DNA from: Branchipolynoe longqiensis
Taxonomy: Eukaryota; Annelida; Polychaeta; Phyllodocida; Polynoidae
Direction of reading: 5' to 3'
DNA length: 64,000 bases
Assembly: GCA_030323885.1 (NCBI GenBank)
Contig: CM059194.1
Span: 5,309,691 to 5,373,690, forward strand
Shown here: one piece after another, positions 1-13,000 of the stretch
How positions within the stretch are numbered: position 1 is the first letter of the stretch
How the letters are laid out: every line of letters starts with the position of its first letter
Program-made: the position numbers and the translations under genes
The notes under the pieces: generated by a model
Told to the model about the DNA's origin: nothing
Database searches by the model: none
The model's input: the letters and a program-made list of their open reading frames with translations, nothing else

Positions 1-1
1 C

Positions 2-442
2 AAGACCATCCAATTTAAGGAAAGGGTGCTGGAGATCCCAGTGGCACGCTGCCAGAACCTCAAAATATGCACGGTCCATTGGACCAAGCGCCATTTTGAG
101 CAGTTGCCGGCCTCCCCTGGAGACATGGCATTCAGGATACCGTCTGTGGCCGGAGGCTCCTCCCCTCTCCCTTATAAGGTCTACCAGTCGACCCTACGCT
201 TCTTCGCAGGAAGAGCAGGCCTCGATCCGACCACGGTCTCCTCCCACTCACTGAGGAGAGGAGGATGCACCTTCCTCTCCCTGTGCGGGGCCTCCATAGA
301 GGAGCTCCGCACAAGGGGGGACTGGCGGACAGACACAGTATTTACCTACCTCAAGACCCCCCTCTCCGTCCGCATCATGAACGACATGAGAGTAACAACG
401 TCGCTTGCAGCGACACCGGTAGATGAAACGGACTTGTACTAA
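2..442 (+). pseudogene. C-terminal part of a DIRS/Ngaro-type tyrosine recombinase
   Basis: The reading frame is open from base 2, so the gene runs in from beyond the left edge, and it stops at 442. The translation carries the hallmarks of the catalytic half of a retrotransposon tyrosine recombinase: HSLRRGG (the HxxR box, about residue 80) and RGDWRTDTVFTYL, whose Tyr is the expected nucleophile. This family cuts and joins a circular DNA intermediate of DIRS-like retroelements. The part seen has no stop or frameshift. The direct repeats that follow (496-584 and 768-855) fit the 3' end of such an element. It lies within intron 1 of the minus-strand KLHDC4-like gene. DIRS versus Ngaro/PAT cannot be settled without the reverse transcriptase. 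Confidence 0.8.
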
Positions 443-495
443 GAGACTGCCCGGGTGGGGTTGGGGTATCTCAGATATTGCTCACCTTCGATATT

Positions 496-855
496 GGCAT
501 CATATCCCCTAAGCCAGAGAATATATCATCTCAACCCACTTCCTTGTCTTGTCTTATCATTGTACTGTAGCAAAGACTTTATGTGATGTATAAAACTTAT
601 GCGAGTATAAAGGCACGTAAGGGAATATCCCCTACTGGCCACCCTGATTCTGTGTACTACTTTATGGGTGGCCCCTCCCCTGGGTGGGACAGCTGGCGCC
701 ACCCCCCCCCCCCCAGTGCCGCGAATACTGTCACTCGCGCACTGGAATTTTTATTTTATTAGGCTAGGGCATCATATCCCCTAAGCCAGAGAATATGTCA
801 TCTCAACCCACTTCCTTGTCTTGTCTTATCATTGTACTGTACCAAAGACTTTATA
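496..855 (+). repeat. Direct repeats downstream of the recombinase (split direct repeats)
   Basis: About 88 bp starting GGCATCATATCCCCTAAGCC at 496-584 recurs at 768-855 with only a few changes. About 183 bp lie between them, including a C-rich tract near 702-714. Ngaro and PAT elements end in a B1-A2-B2 arrangement, and this fits B1 = 496-584 and B2 = 768-855. The A1 copy would lie left of the window, so the assignment is an inference. Confidence 0.6.
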
Positions 856-1411
856 TGTATTTTTAATGTTTGATTGCTGTTATTCTGAAATTCAAAAGAA
901 AATCTAAATTCCGAAACTACACTGCCTGATACCATATATTTCGGAAAAGGGAATGTGGCCCTGTGAATTGTGATGTAATAATTCAAATTTACCTGTCTCG
1001 GGCTTGCTCTGTCCGGATCGGCCCATAATTTCCGAATTGTGGTTGATCCGGTGGGAAGCCCGAGACGGTCACGTCCCCAAGCACTGCATGCTCCCTCTTT
1101 CCCCTACCCCCCTCTGACCTGCATTCGGGCTACTGACTCCCTCCTATATGGATTTAGTTATGTCAGATTCCGATAGGGGTGCATCGGACACCATGTCAAT
1201 TGTTCCTGCATTTTCATGATTCCGGCCATGATTAAAGTACTTTTGCATTGGAATATTTTCATAGATTTTATATCACTGGAAAGAACATAACCTAATCTCA
1301 CCGAAACTACACATCAAAATACCTAAATCAAAATACTTAGAGCATACAAAGCTGTAACAATGTGGCAAGGGTCACAGTTTATTATAATGGTGAATCGAGA
1401 CTAAATTTAAC
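856..1411. other. Non-coding stretch in KLHDC4 intron 1
   Basis: I see no gene here. The only structure is an 11 bp inverted repeat, GTCTCGGGCTT near 995 and its complement near 1056, which could be a small hairpin or an element end. Confidence 0.4.
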
Positions 1412-2171
1412 AATAAGCGAGTTCAGCATTGACCGCGTGCATGTGCGAGGCCGACTTCCGGTCGTCGCCATCGGGATAAACAAAGCCACGTTTTGCATTG
1501 CATGTATGGCCGTGAGTAATCTTCTTACAGAGAAAGTGAAATATCCCTAAAACCATACCACCTAGAAACTAATCACTTGGTACACATATAGAAAACATGT
1601 TTACCAAGAATATTATATTAAATTGATAAGGTTAGGGTTCTGGATTTCTATTAATTTTGAATAAAACTAACGTTTCGCACTGCGCGTACCAGCAAACTCA
1701 ATAGCAGTGAGCAATCTTCTTACAGAAAAAGTGAAATATCTCTAAGACCATATGACCTAGAAACAAATCGATTGGTACACATAGTCATATAGAAAACATG
1801 TTTACCAAGAATATTATATTAAATTGATACGGTTAGGGTTCTGGATTTCTATTAATTTTGAATAAAACTAACGTTTCGCACTGCGCGTTCCAGCAAACTC
1901 AATGGCCGTGAGCAATCTTCTTACAGAAAAAGTGAAATATCTCTAAAACCACACCACCTAGAAACACATCGCTTGGTACACATATAGAAAACATGTTTAC
2001 CAAAAATATTATATTAAATTGATAAGGTTAGGGTTCTGGATTTTTATTAATTTTGAATAAAACTAACGTTTTGGACTGCGCTTAGTCATGCAGTGATGAT
2101 GCACGTGGGTTTGTTTATCCCGATGACTTCCCATCAACCACCGCGCGCCCGAGATGCTGAACTCGCTTATT
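1412..2171. mobile_element. Non-autonomous DNA element with inverted ends and internal tandem copies
   Basis: The ends are a perfect 18 bp inverted pair, AATAAGCGAGTTCAGCAT at 1412-1429 and its complement at 2154-2171. Similarity continues inward to a second shared block, CATCGGGATAAACAAA. Between the ends, a unit of about 196 bp is repeated three times (starting near 1508, 1705 and 1902). There is no transposase. No clear target duplication was found. Confidence 0.7.
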
Positions 2172-2647
2172 AAGCTGACATTGGAAATGCCATAACTTTC
2201 TCCCCTATTAAGATATTTTCAAAATTACAACAGATTTGAGTTTGTCTCAGCAAGATCTGTTCAAAGAGCTTAAATTTATACTGTTTCAATCAATCAATCA
2301 ATCAATGGGATACAGCTATAATAGGCATTGGACGTGTTAGCTGCTCTTCATTAATAGAAATGGAGACAGATGTGGTGGATTGTAGCAACTGTCACTGGCT
2401 CCAAGATATACGTAAATTCGTAATGCTTGACCAGTATGCATCCAGTCGGGACTTGAAACAGTTCACCGACTCTGCTGCTACGACACTCTCCGGCAAGTCA
2501 TTCCACAGGTCAACCACCCTAAAGCCGAAAAAGCTGTGTCGCAGGTCCAGTTGTGTTTTGAAATGTTAGCTGATCTACCTAATTTACTATTTAGTCTTTA
2601 ATAAATAGTCAAGACAAAACAGAACTGTCATTTAATTTTAAACATAC
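2172..2647. other. Part of KLHDC4 intron 1 next to exon 1
   Basis: It holds a short (ATCA)n run near 2286-2306 and otherwise AT-rich sequence. A 69-codon open frame at 2360-2569 matches nothing I know and is probably chance. Confidence 0.4.
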
Positions 2648-2758
2648 TTCGCCCTTTTCTTTGAGAATTTTCTTCATTTTCTTCTCAGCCTTCATCTCAG
2701 TTTTTTGTGCTGTTTTTTCGGCTCCTTTCCCCTTTTTGTCCTTCTTTTTCTTCCCCAT
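2648..2758 (-). CDS. KLHDC4: KLHDC4-like first coding exon (kelch domain containing 4)
   Basis: Reading the minus strand from ATG at 2758 gives a 37-residue Lys-rich peptide that starts MGKKKKDKKGKGAEKTAQK. The MGKK start and the KGxGAEKTA motif are those of the conserved N terminus of KLHDC4, whose kelch repeats begin in later exons. The frame ends in a good splice donor, GAA|GTATGT, in phase 0. No later exon is recognisable between 1 and 2647, so the kelch repeats should lie beyond the left edge. The exon is too short to be found by simple open-frame criteria. Its start is 611 bp from the ATG of the plus-strand ZCCHC14-like gene. The molecular role of KLHDC4 is poorly defined. Confidence 0.8.
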
Positions 2759-3369
2759 GCTGTCATTAGGGGTGTAACTGAATCAAAACACACTAAAACA
2801 GACGATCAATTTGGCCGGAAACACATGGACCTCTCCACCTCGGAAGAAAATATTGTCAGCAATTTCTATTGGTTCATGCCACACTGCCCGTATTTCCAAA
2901 CTTGAGTTATCTAATCTGTCATATGTTTGAATGAAAAGTGCGGACTCGAGCAGTGTAAGCTTGAGCCAGAAGCTGAACACTTCAAGCATATGCATAGTCT
3001 ACGCCGCTGGTTACTGCCGCTTGTAATGCTTTAGATATAGCCAGCGGAGCGGCGTCTGTGTAAGTTTGCGAACGGCTGACCGTTGTACACATTAAACTAT
3101 ACAGTCGCCTATGGGAACCAGCGAAAACAACCAACTATCAGCTCGGAGAGTACGGCGCGTACTTTATGTTATTTGACGCTCGCATTCTTTAGGAATACTT
3201 TATTTGGCATAAAAAAGATTCAAATTCTAATCTTTTATAATAGATCTATGACTTTTAATCAAATCGATTCACTGAAAAGGTTGAGAGACTGTGCATATTT
3301 TGAGCCAATTAGACAGCGACTTATTCAAGTCAATTCAAAATCACGCTAGTCCCACTGCCCACCCGGCTC
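2759..3369. promoter_or_regulatory. Shared head-to-head promoter region of KLHDC4-like and ZCCHC14-like genes
   Basis: These 611 bp separate the two divergent start codons and must hold both 5' UTRs and both start sites. No TATA box is evident in either direction. A GTAAGT donor-like site at 3060 could end a non-coding first exon of the plus-strand gene. The regulatory role is inferred only from the gene arrangement. Confidence 0.6.
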
Positions 3370-4062
3370 ATGGCTGCGGTGTCGAGTTGTCGAACTGGGA
3401 GACTGATAGCAAATGTCAAATCTGTAGATACCCGGATGTGGAGAGACCTAGTGGTGGAAAAATCTACCTACGTTTTGACAGTTAATCCAGCCGTAAATTG
3501 GATATTTTGCAGTGTTCATCGGGGTGCTAAGGAACTACGGTTCCTCTGTGGATACAGTATGCTTTCTACAGAAGAAGTATGCTCGTGGTTCAAGGAATTA
3601 TACCCTCCAATGCGTATTCAACTCGTGTGTAACCTGCTACAATTGTGCCTCCCCCTGGAGCTACGATTCATTGGATTGTATCTGGAGGAACTCGCCAGAA
3701 GGGATTATAATTACCTCAGGGAAGCCGAAAATAGGGCCAATGACCCACAGGAACTGGAGAAATTGACAGATATATTTGATACGGAGACACGAGCGAAAAT
3801 TACCACATATTTGGCGTTGATACATTCGTCCAATACCGCCTGTTCCAGTGCGTTGTACAACACATTGACATGTATCTTTCTACCTGCATTGGAGAGGAGT
3901 AATCGCCATCGTGTTGATAGTAACTTCGCCAGTGAAATATTGCTCTCGCTGACTATGGCAGCATATCATCCATCATTCTCATTTAATCAAAGACAGAGGC
4001 TATCATATGAATTGCACAACATTCGGAAAGTATTCCAGGACCAGTCCTCCAGCGTGTCTCGG
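3370..4062 (+). CDS. ZCCHC14: ZCCHC14-like exon 1: conserved N-terminal region
   Basis: It codes residues 1-231 and ends CGG|GTGAGT in phase 0. From Met64 (ATG 3559) the sequence follows the family. A helical stretch with EEVCSWFKEL and LCLPLELRFIGLYLEELAR leads to RDYNYLREAE, and later to MAAYHPSFSFNQRQ. Residues 1-63 are not recognisable as family sequence, so translation may begin at 3559 instead. The stretch past 4062 stays open to 4140 but is intron. Confidence 0.85.
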
Positions 4063-7000
4063 GTGAGTTTGCTGCAGTGCTGGTTGAGTTGTGTTCAATG
4101 TTCATTATTATGTTGTGGTTTCCTCCAACTTCCAAGTTGAAGTTGGGTGTGTTGACAGCTGCAGAGAACACACCCACCTCCTCAGGCTCCTGTTACTTTG
4201 TTAATGTTAGTGTTACTGTTAGTCACTGGTCTGGTTCATGTTTACTTCTTTCAGCCGTACCTGTCTCGCCTTGATTGTATAATATAACACTCCCTCGATA
4301 TGGTGCTTACAATTAGGTCAACACACCTGACACCTTGTTTAACTTTAGGTATGTGACAAACAACATGAAATTTACCATATAGAAATGATACTCATACCAT
4401 TGTAAAGAGCCAAACATATGTAGCAATGTGGGCAACATTTTCAAACCAAACCTATCGGAAAATGAATGGCATTGTTGGAAAGAGCTTTGAAAACCATACA
4501 AGAAAATCCAACAATCGTGTCAATCGGTTGATTATTAAGCATGCTAGAGCTATTTCAATTTCGGTAATGAGGGGTAATTTCCTGCCAATATTTTAATGCT
4601 TTAGCATTACAAGTGTGTGACACAAAATCTAGATATTTAGTCAATTTTTGTTCTAACTTGCTTAATAATCAATACATCTCACTGAAATGTTCGGTGTAAG
4701 TAGATCCCTAGCTGCTCTATTGATTTCCCCTATTAACATAAAAGTGACTTGGAGGATATACGCCATTAAAATAAAACTAAATGAACACATTAGTGATTTA
4801 GAAGGAAGTTATAGAAATTTCTCATTGTTTAATGAGTATATCCATGGGTCCATTGCAACTACTTTCATCCTTACCTTTGTATTGGTAGATTCATAAGAAT
4901 CTCATTAATACGTCGACTTACAAGTAAGTCTAGTATAACTATCATATATCCATGAAACGTGAAGTTTTCTTCCTTTGTTTTAATGTTTAGCATTACAAGT
5001 GTGTGACCCAAAACCTATTTATTTAATAATTCATAACAAAAGACTGGACTGGGAGTAAATTTATAATTTATTTACATCTTCAAGCTTATTCGTAGCAAAT
5101 AGGTTTGTACATCAATCATTTGTAAGTATACAGAAGTATTATACCACTTGTCAGTTTAAGTCATATCATAAGAACACACAGCCTATGTTATTAAACACGC
5201 ACTCAAAGTTCCGGGTTCGATTCAACCGAAAAACCTCTAACACTCAGCCCTAGTAGCCATATCGTAAGTACAAGAGGGAGGGAGGGTGGGGAAAAACCGT
5301 CTTCCAGGTGTTTACTGTATGAGTGCCAGGACCAGGTGAGTTGGAGAGCCTAGGTATTTCCACCTCTATATATACTAAGGGTTTCCTTGGAGATTGTTGT
5401 TGACATTTGATTTGAGTGCTTGGAGACATGAATGTTTCTTGACTACCGGACCTAGCAACACAGATGCAAAGTCCTTGGATCACAGATTGAATTGAGTGGA
5501 TATGGCAACGCATACAAGTTTTGTTTACATCACTTGGCAACACCAGTTTGAAAGTCAGAGATCTTCTATGTTGTGGGTTCAGTCATTCCAACAGAGTTCT
5601 TTGGCATTTTTAATACAGAACAAGAAATATGAATTAAATCTTAGTTTTTAACATTAATGATGATTTATATAGCATACATAGATAGATCTTGGAATTCTGA
5701 TTCTTTGAGATTGTCCATTGATAGTTGGAGATCAATTTGAATTTTATTTAAGTTCAAGTTTACAAATTTCAGTAGATACATATCAGCAAGGTATTTGATT
5801 TCTTAGAAACTAAGAGACCATTATCTCTAGAATATGAGTTAACCCAGTTACTGATGAATTATGTAACATACATATATAGAACTGGGATTTCTAATTTTTT
5901 GTTGTTGAGATTGTCCATTAATAGTTGGAGATCAAATTTGAATTTTATTTGGGTTCATGTTTATAAATTTCATTAGATACATATTAGTAAGGTATTTGAT
6001 TTCCTTTTGAAACTAAAAGACCATTATCTCTAGAATATGAGTTAACCCAGTTTATCTATTATAATGCTTTAGAAGCTCAATCTAGTTAGTAGATAGAACT
6101 TAATCTCAGTTTGAACCCATTTGTCAGTTTACAAAAGAACAAAGAAGGAATAAATCCTAGTTTAAAATTACTGATGACTTATATAACATGCAGATATAAC
6201 TGGGAGTTCTAATTCTTTGAGATTGTCCATTTAAAAGTTGGAGATCAATTTAAAATCATTTAAGTTCTTGTTTAGAAATTTCAGTAGATAAATATCAGCA
6301 AGGTAATTGATTTCATTTGAAACTATGAAACCACTATCTACAGAATATGAGTTAACCCAGTTTATCTATTATTTTTACTTAGAAGCTCAATCTAATTAGT
6401 AGATAGAACTTCATCTAAGTTTGCACCCATTTGTGAGTTTACAAGAGAACAATAGAGATGAATAAAATCCTAGTCTAGAATTTACTGAAGAGTTATATAA
6501 CATGCATAGATAGAACTGGGAATTCTAATTCATTGAGAAATCCACTAGCAGTTGGAGATCAACTTATATTAATTAATTTCATAGTTTATGACATTTTTAT
6601 ATTATTCCCTTTTTATATGTTATCATAACAGTATCTCCAGAGTATGAGTTTAACCAGTTATCCATTAGATTACTTGTAAGCCCAAACCAGTTATTTGGAA
6701 TACGTCACACTATGTAATAGAATTACTTGGTTAATCAGGAGCCAAATGAAATAACTGGGTTTTTCTAAATTAAGGTTAATAACTATTTGTTTTTGATTAT
6801 TTCCTTGCCTGTCAGCATAGTGTACAGAATAATAAGATCTAAGCTGTGAGTTATGCCAGTTCTTATGTTTTTAACTTGTTCTGTTTTGGCAACCAAGTAA
6901 TTCAGTAGATGTGAGGTGACCAATTGTTATGAATTACTCATGTTACTACATAACATGCACAATTTAGTCATTTTTTGTTCTAACTTCCTAAATAATCGAG

Positions 7001-10000
7001 ATATCTGAATGACATTTTCAACCAGACGGGATGGCCGAATGAGTTAGAGCGTCCGTCTCCCGTGCTGGTAGGTCGTGGGGTCGTGGGTTCGAGTCCCGGT
7101 CGAGTCAAACCAATGACTTTAAAAATTGATACTTGTTGCTTCCTAGCCAGGCGCTCGGCATTATTAGGATATGGCAAGGACTGGTGTGCTCAGTGTCAGG
7201 ATAATGTGACTGGGTGGGATACCAGGTCATGGTGCCGGCGGCCTGGTTTCCCAGTGGGACAGCACTATAAAGTCGCTATGAGTGCGCACTGTCACAAGTC
7301 GGTACCCGTCCTGATATGACCTTAGATGTTGCTAGGACGTAAAACAACAACAAACAAACAAACAAACGAATGACATTTTCAGTGTAAGTAGATGCCTATC
7401 TCCTCTGTCGATTCCACCTATTAGAATAAAAGTAAATACACACATTAGTGACATATTTGTGGATTTTTGGTTGTCATTGATATGATTGATCTTATAACAC
7501 TGCAAATTTGGGGGCCTAGCTAAGTACCTTTTCGACCTTACAGCATCATGAAACTTCACACAATGGTCAATTAATAACAGATTTAAATGTCCATATACCT
7601 TTTAAAGCTACCCAAGATATATAAAAGGTGGAGTTTGACTTTGAGTGTTGAAATCAAGTCAAACTTCTGAATGTGCAGAGACACAGAAAATGTGAATGGA
7701 TTTACAAATTGTAAACATGAGGTTGTAGATGGACATTTTATCTACATCATAGGCTGAAATTAATGGGGATACCCCCTAAAAGGCACTGACAAGAAAGCAT
7801 TTTGAGGGACCCCTATGTTATCAGAACGATTTTTCCAGGAACAGATATTTGGCAGAAAACGGCCGTCGCGTAGCGCGCGGATGTGCACATACCTAACATA
7901 TGCTTTTAAATAACACCAAGTCCAAGATCATGCATATTGGTCTAGTATTAAGTAAGTTATGATTTTGTATTTATTTAAAATCGCATGTTTTTTTGTCCTG
8001 TAAATAGACTGAAACAAAGGGAATGGGTGACCCAAGGCAGAGGTGAGACCCATCACACTTTCCGAATCAAAATTAAGAACTTTCGACATACAGTATCGTG
8101 ATAATATTTGGTAGAAAGGGAGAAAATACATTAATAACTGGGTCTACATATTTTTTATTTACGTCCAAAGTGAATTTGAACCGATTTGAGCATCCGAAAA
8201 TGAGTGCAAATGGTGAGGTGAGACTCACACTTTCGGAATCAAAATTAACAACTTTCGACATATAGGATAGTGATAATATTTGGTAGAAAGGGGGGAAAAA
8301 ACATTAATAATTGGGTTTACATATTTTTTATTTACGTCCAAAGTGATTTTGAACCGATTTAAGCATCCGAAAATGAGTGCAAATGTTTGAAATGCTCTCA
8401 CGAATGAACGATTCAACAGAAATGAACAATTCGAAAGCGAGACCGTTCATAGAGATTTCCTTATATATGACGTCATCTGGATTCCCTGGTAATCCCATCC
8501 GTTAGCCAATGAGAAGCGATTTTGGTAGGCATGTCGACACCCGTTCGGGCACTCCCGATCACAGCGATCGGGGACAAAACGGCGGCGACGCATCGCGTGG
8601 ATGTCCACATCCCTACCTTGTTGTGTCTGGTCGGGCCTTGGTCACTTGGTCTTGGTGCATATGATATCACATCTCATCTGTCAGCTGCTTCAGCCTCAGG
8701 ATGTGAAGTGCAAGTGTCAAATCACAATAACTAACTTATGATTACATATATATGTCTATGAGTGACCTAGATAAAAGATTCATTTCTTCAAACACATACT
8801 CCTGAGCAGCTGCAATATGCTTTGCCTCCAGAAGTAGCTTCTTACCACGGTAGATTGGATGAACAATGTTGGCAAGATAATGTGGAGGTGTCATAGACAT
8901 AGCTTGTCTAAATCTCTTCTTGATCTTGGCCTTGTGAAGTTCCAGGACATTCTCCATGTGAGAGAATGGAACCCCACTGTTCACACGCATCTGCAATCGT
9001 AGCAGTGTCTGATTGTAGGATATCCAATGCCATAGCAAGAGGTTTGAGCTGCTCTATCAAATAATTGGCTTCGTTATAGAGACCGGTGCTATGGATCAGG
9101 TTTTGTATTCTCAGCTCAATAAGGTTAACATGACATCCAATACATGAAACCCACAGCTGTTGCATCTTTCTTCCTAAATTTTCTAGACAGCACTGTTGGC
9201 CTGATACCTAACTACAAGCATGATTGCAACTATACTTTCCTCTGAGGTTGCTGCTATGCATACTAATTATTCCTAATCAGTTCACATGCTTATGATCTAT
9301 TACTTTATTTAGTGCTATTCAGATCAGCTTGATAATGTGTGAACTGAGAAATTAAGAGATTAGTAAATGTATACATACTCGTTGAGTTTAATGTTTGTTT
9401 ATTGGTTGCCAATGATTAATCACAGTAGGTCTATTGGGCAATGTTATTTTTTATCACAACTGCGGTTATGAATATGGATTCTGCTATTATTTGGAATGTT
9501 TTCTGCTGTTATATCATGGTTTCACTTTCGGTTTCCATGTCAAAAGTGGTACACAACTTCTGAGAACCACCCATTGTATACAACAATGGTGGATGCATAA
9601 GTGGGTAATTCTCCTGGAACCTGGTAAAAATTCTGACAGAGGGTGAATTTTTGTATGTCCTTTTCTGGAAATAAATGCTTGATATCTCTTGTGTACAGAA
9701 ATATAAGGCACAAATTGGCAGGATTACAGGAACTTGATTAATCATGAACATTATGCCATTTACCATTGCAATACCATTCAGTGTCTTGAATGTTACAGGA
9801 CACCAAAAGTACATGAATCAAGTAGATTGAGGAGCTAATTTTCCTTTCTTTTGCAAAGTAATTTGATAAAGGTTTCCCCCCATGTTTTCTGTTTTTCATT
9901 GTTTTCTATCCTAGCAACATCAAAGGTCATATCAGAATGGTTAGAAACTTGTGACAGTGCACATGTATGGTGACTTTATAGTGCTGACCAGAAGGAAATG

Positions 10001-13000
10001 GCTCCTGTCTTGAATGTTACATCTACCTCTGCTGAAGACACCCATATTTTCCCTTCCGCAGGCGCACATTGTCATACGCACAAAGTAAAAATATGTCATA
10101 ATTTGTTTCCGCAAGTCACCTGATGTAAGATTCATGCACTAGGATAGGTTGGAAGTCACTGGTACTAGTGGTAGTAACAAAAATTGTTCTTTTGCATACT
10201 CTAATGTTACACCCGTTTTGAGACACCACACGAATCATCAATAAAGAAATGGCTGTAATTCAGTTAATATCTACTCCCATATCACAATAAAGCAGAAAGG
10301 ACTTGGGGAAATGTGTTCATAGATCATGCAGACAAAAAAAAACCATGAGTCCCTGGTTTATATTTGTGAACAATACACAATATTGTGTTTCCTACTGGGA
10401 AGACACCACTGTAACATTCAAGACACTGATATTAGTGATAATCTTCATTTAGTTTGGGGCTGTCAGTACAAAGTTATACACCGTAACCATTATTTTTATG
10501 TAAGTTCTCAACCTCCTTATGTCTTATGAAATTAATTCTTTTTAATCATAACAGTTTTGAAGGAAATATATGTGATCAACTTTCCTTAATTTGGACATGT
10601 ATGTCACAAATAGCATGATATGAAAATGCAGCATATCCACCAAAAAAGACCCACAACACAACAAATAAAGCACATTCACACACTGTGGCATTTCCTTTAT
10701 TTCTCCAAGCACATTAGATTAGAAATTTAGAAGTAGACAAAAGTTGTATGTTTTAAGAACGTTTTTATTTCACTGAGAAAAAAGCATCCTCTGTGGTCCA
10801 GGTGTCAGGAGAATGACCCAAGTACATGTATACATGTATGTGGGTGTGACTTGAAACTGATTTTGCATTAGTTTTGGTGCAATGTTCATGGCTGTCGAAT
10901 GCATCTCGTAATGATTGTATCTGTTGTCTTAAGCCTTTTATGTATTACACTTTTAGAGGTGGGCTTGTGGAAAAAATATGCACCCCAGATGGATTATTCT
11001 TATTTCTCCCTGACGTATAGGTGAGTCTTGTCACCTCTATTTTTTTTCAGGACAGCATACGATTGGGAAAAGTTGATAGAAATAGGTCCAAAATGCTCCA
11101 GAGCTCAATTTGGCGAGTGATAAAATTTGGTAAAAAATGAACAATTTTGAGAAAGTTTTAAATGACACAGAAAATCACCCATACAAGATAATTACATGAA
11201 ATTTTCAGGTTTTATTAGGCTCAATATGTTCTTTCTATTTCCATTATATAAAATAGACGTTGATATATATATGTGAATTATTTTAATTTGACAATGATTA
11301 TGATCAAATCTGGCAAAATGCCCAATTTTGAGCAAGTTTAAAATGACACAGAAAATCTCCCGTACAACATAATTGCATTAAATCTTCAGGCTTTATTATA
11401 GTCAATATGCTCTTTCTATTTACAATATGCTTTGACATATGTGAATTATTTTAATTTTATAATGATTGTGATCAAATCTGGCAAAAAATACCCAATTTTG
11501 AGCACGTTTGAAATGGAACAGAAAAACACATGTACAAGATAATTCCATTAAATCTGGAGATTGTATTATCCCCAATATGCTCTTTCTATTTACATCATAA
11601 TCTATATAATAAACTTTGATAGATGTGAATTATTTTAATTTTACAATGATTTCATACATTTCTTCAAAAGTAGCAAAAATCCTTGCACATGGCCAGTCAG
11701 GTAATAAGTACTACTACCACATAGGTATCCCAAGTGATTTTTAAAAACAGGTTTGAGCTTGATTTAATGGATTTCACTTGTTAGGATATTGAATTTGAAA
11801 GGAAATGACACTTCATTTGTCAAAATTGATCTAATATTAAGGAAGATATGGATGTTTTTAGGTTGTTACTCTATCGGTCCCGCTCAAAGCTAAAAACCTA
11901 TAGCTCCCAAAATTAAAACTAGGGCAATGAGCAGTGGAATGAGGAAGACCAGTTCTCCTGCTTAAACTACTAATGTACCCCCCCCCCCCTCCAAAAAAAG
12001 TACCCCCAAATCTTTAGTCATTAAATCGCCATGTGCATGAGTGCCATAGTTCACATGAGCACTGGTAATTATGATTGGACAGGAAATTAAATTCTCTTTA
12101 ATTCAATACCAACTTTTATGGGGTTTAAAATTATATTTTCAGTAGAAAATAGCACTTCAAATGGAAATGTTTGTAACTTCAAATTTCAATCATTTTTTTT
12201 TTCATTTTCTCTAAAATTAAAACATATACAGTTTTATATGAATGGAAAGCTCAGAATCTCACCTTTCTAGCGTTATTAGTACCTTTTTCCTGGATACTTT
12301 GATCAACAAATGGTGTTGTTGCGCAAATTGGATGTATACTAGCTAATTCTACTGGGGATACCATGACACATCTGCACCTGGGAATTGCCATGGATTGAGA
12401 GTGAAAACTGGGAGTTGGTAGTAGTTTTTATTTAGCTATATCAGGCTTATTTTTTTGAATAATAAAATGAATCCAAGACCAGGTTAACGGTAAGAGAACA
12501 AAGGTTGTTTCTGTTGTAATAAATTTGTAAGAACCCTTTGTTGTTTGTTTTGCCAGGGTGTTGAAGTGAAGCAATTTTTTTTTATACAGAATTTGGCATT
12601 TTCAACAAGTAATCAGCCTGTGTTTGGGGTACCTAATTACAGGCATGTGATTTCTCTGGGTTTAACTGGAATTCCGTTTTTTTTCCTGGCTGCCGAAACC
12701 GGAATTCTGTGGTTTTTTTCTGGCCGCCGAAGCACCTCTGAAATACACTATTTGCATCCCTCTCACGACTCAGTGGGATGCAACAACAGTGGGATGCTGT
12801 GTGTCCCTGTGATAACCTAACAAAAATTTCTGTTTTTTCCCCTTCACCCAATCACATGCCTGGTATTAACAGTTTGTCTTTCGGAAGATAAACGTAACTT
12901 AGACATCATTTTGGCTTTATTCCACATGTGTGACTTATAGTTCCCAGCGATCCTTAATTGCTGGGAATTGGGGTTCATATAGATGATCTTTTGGACCTAA

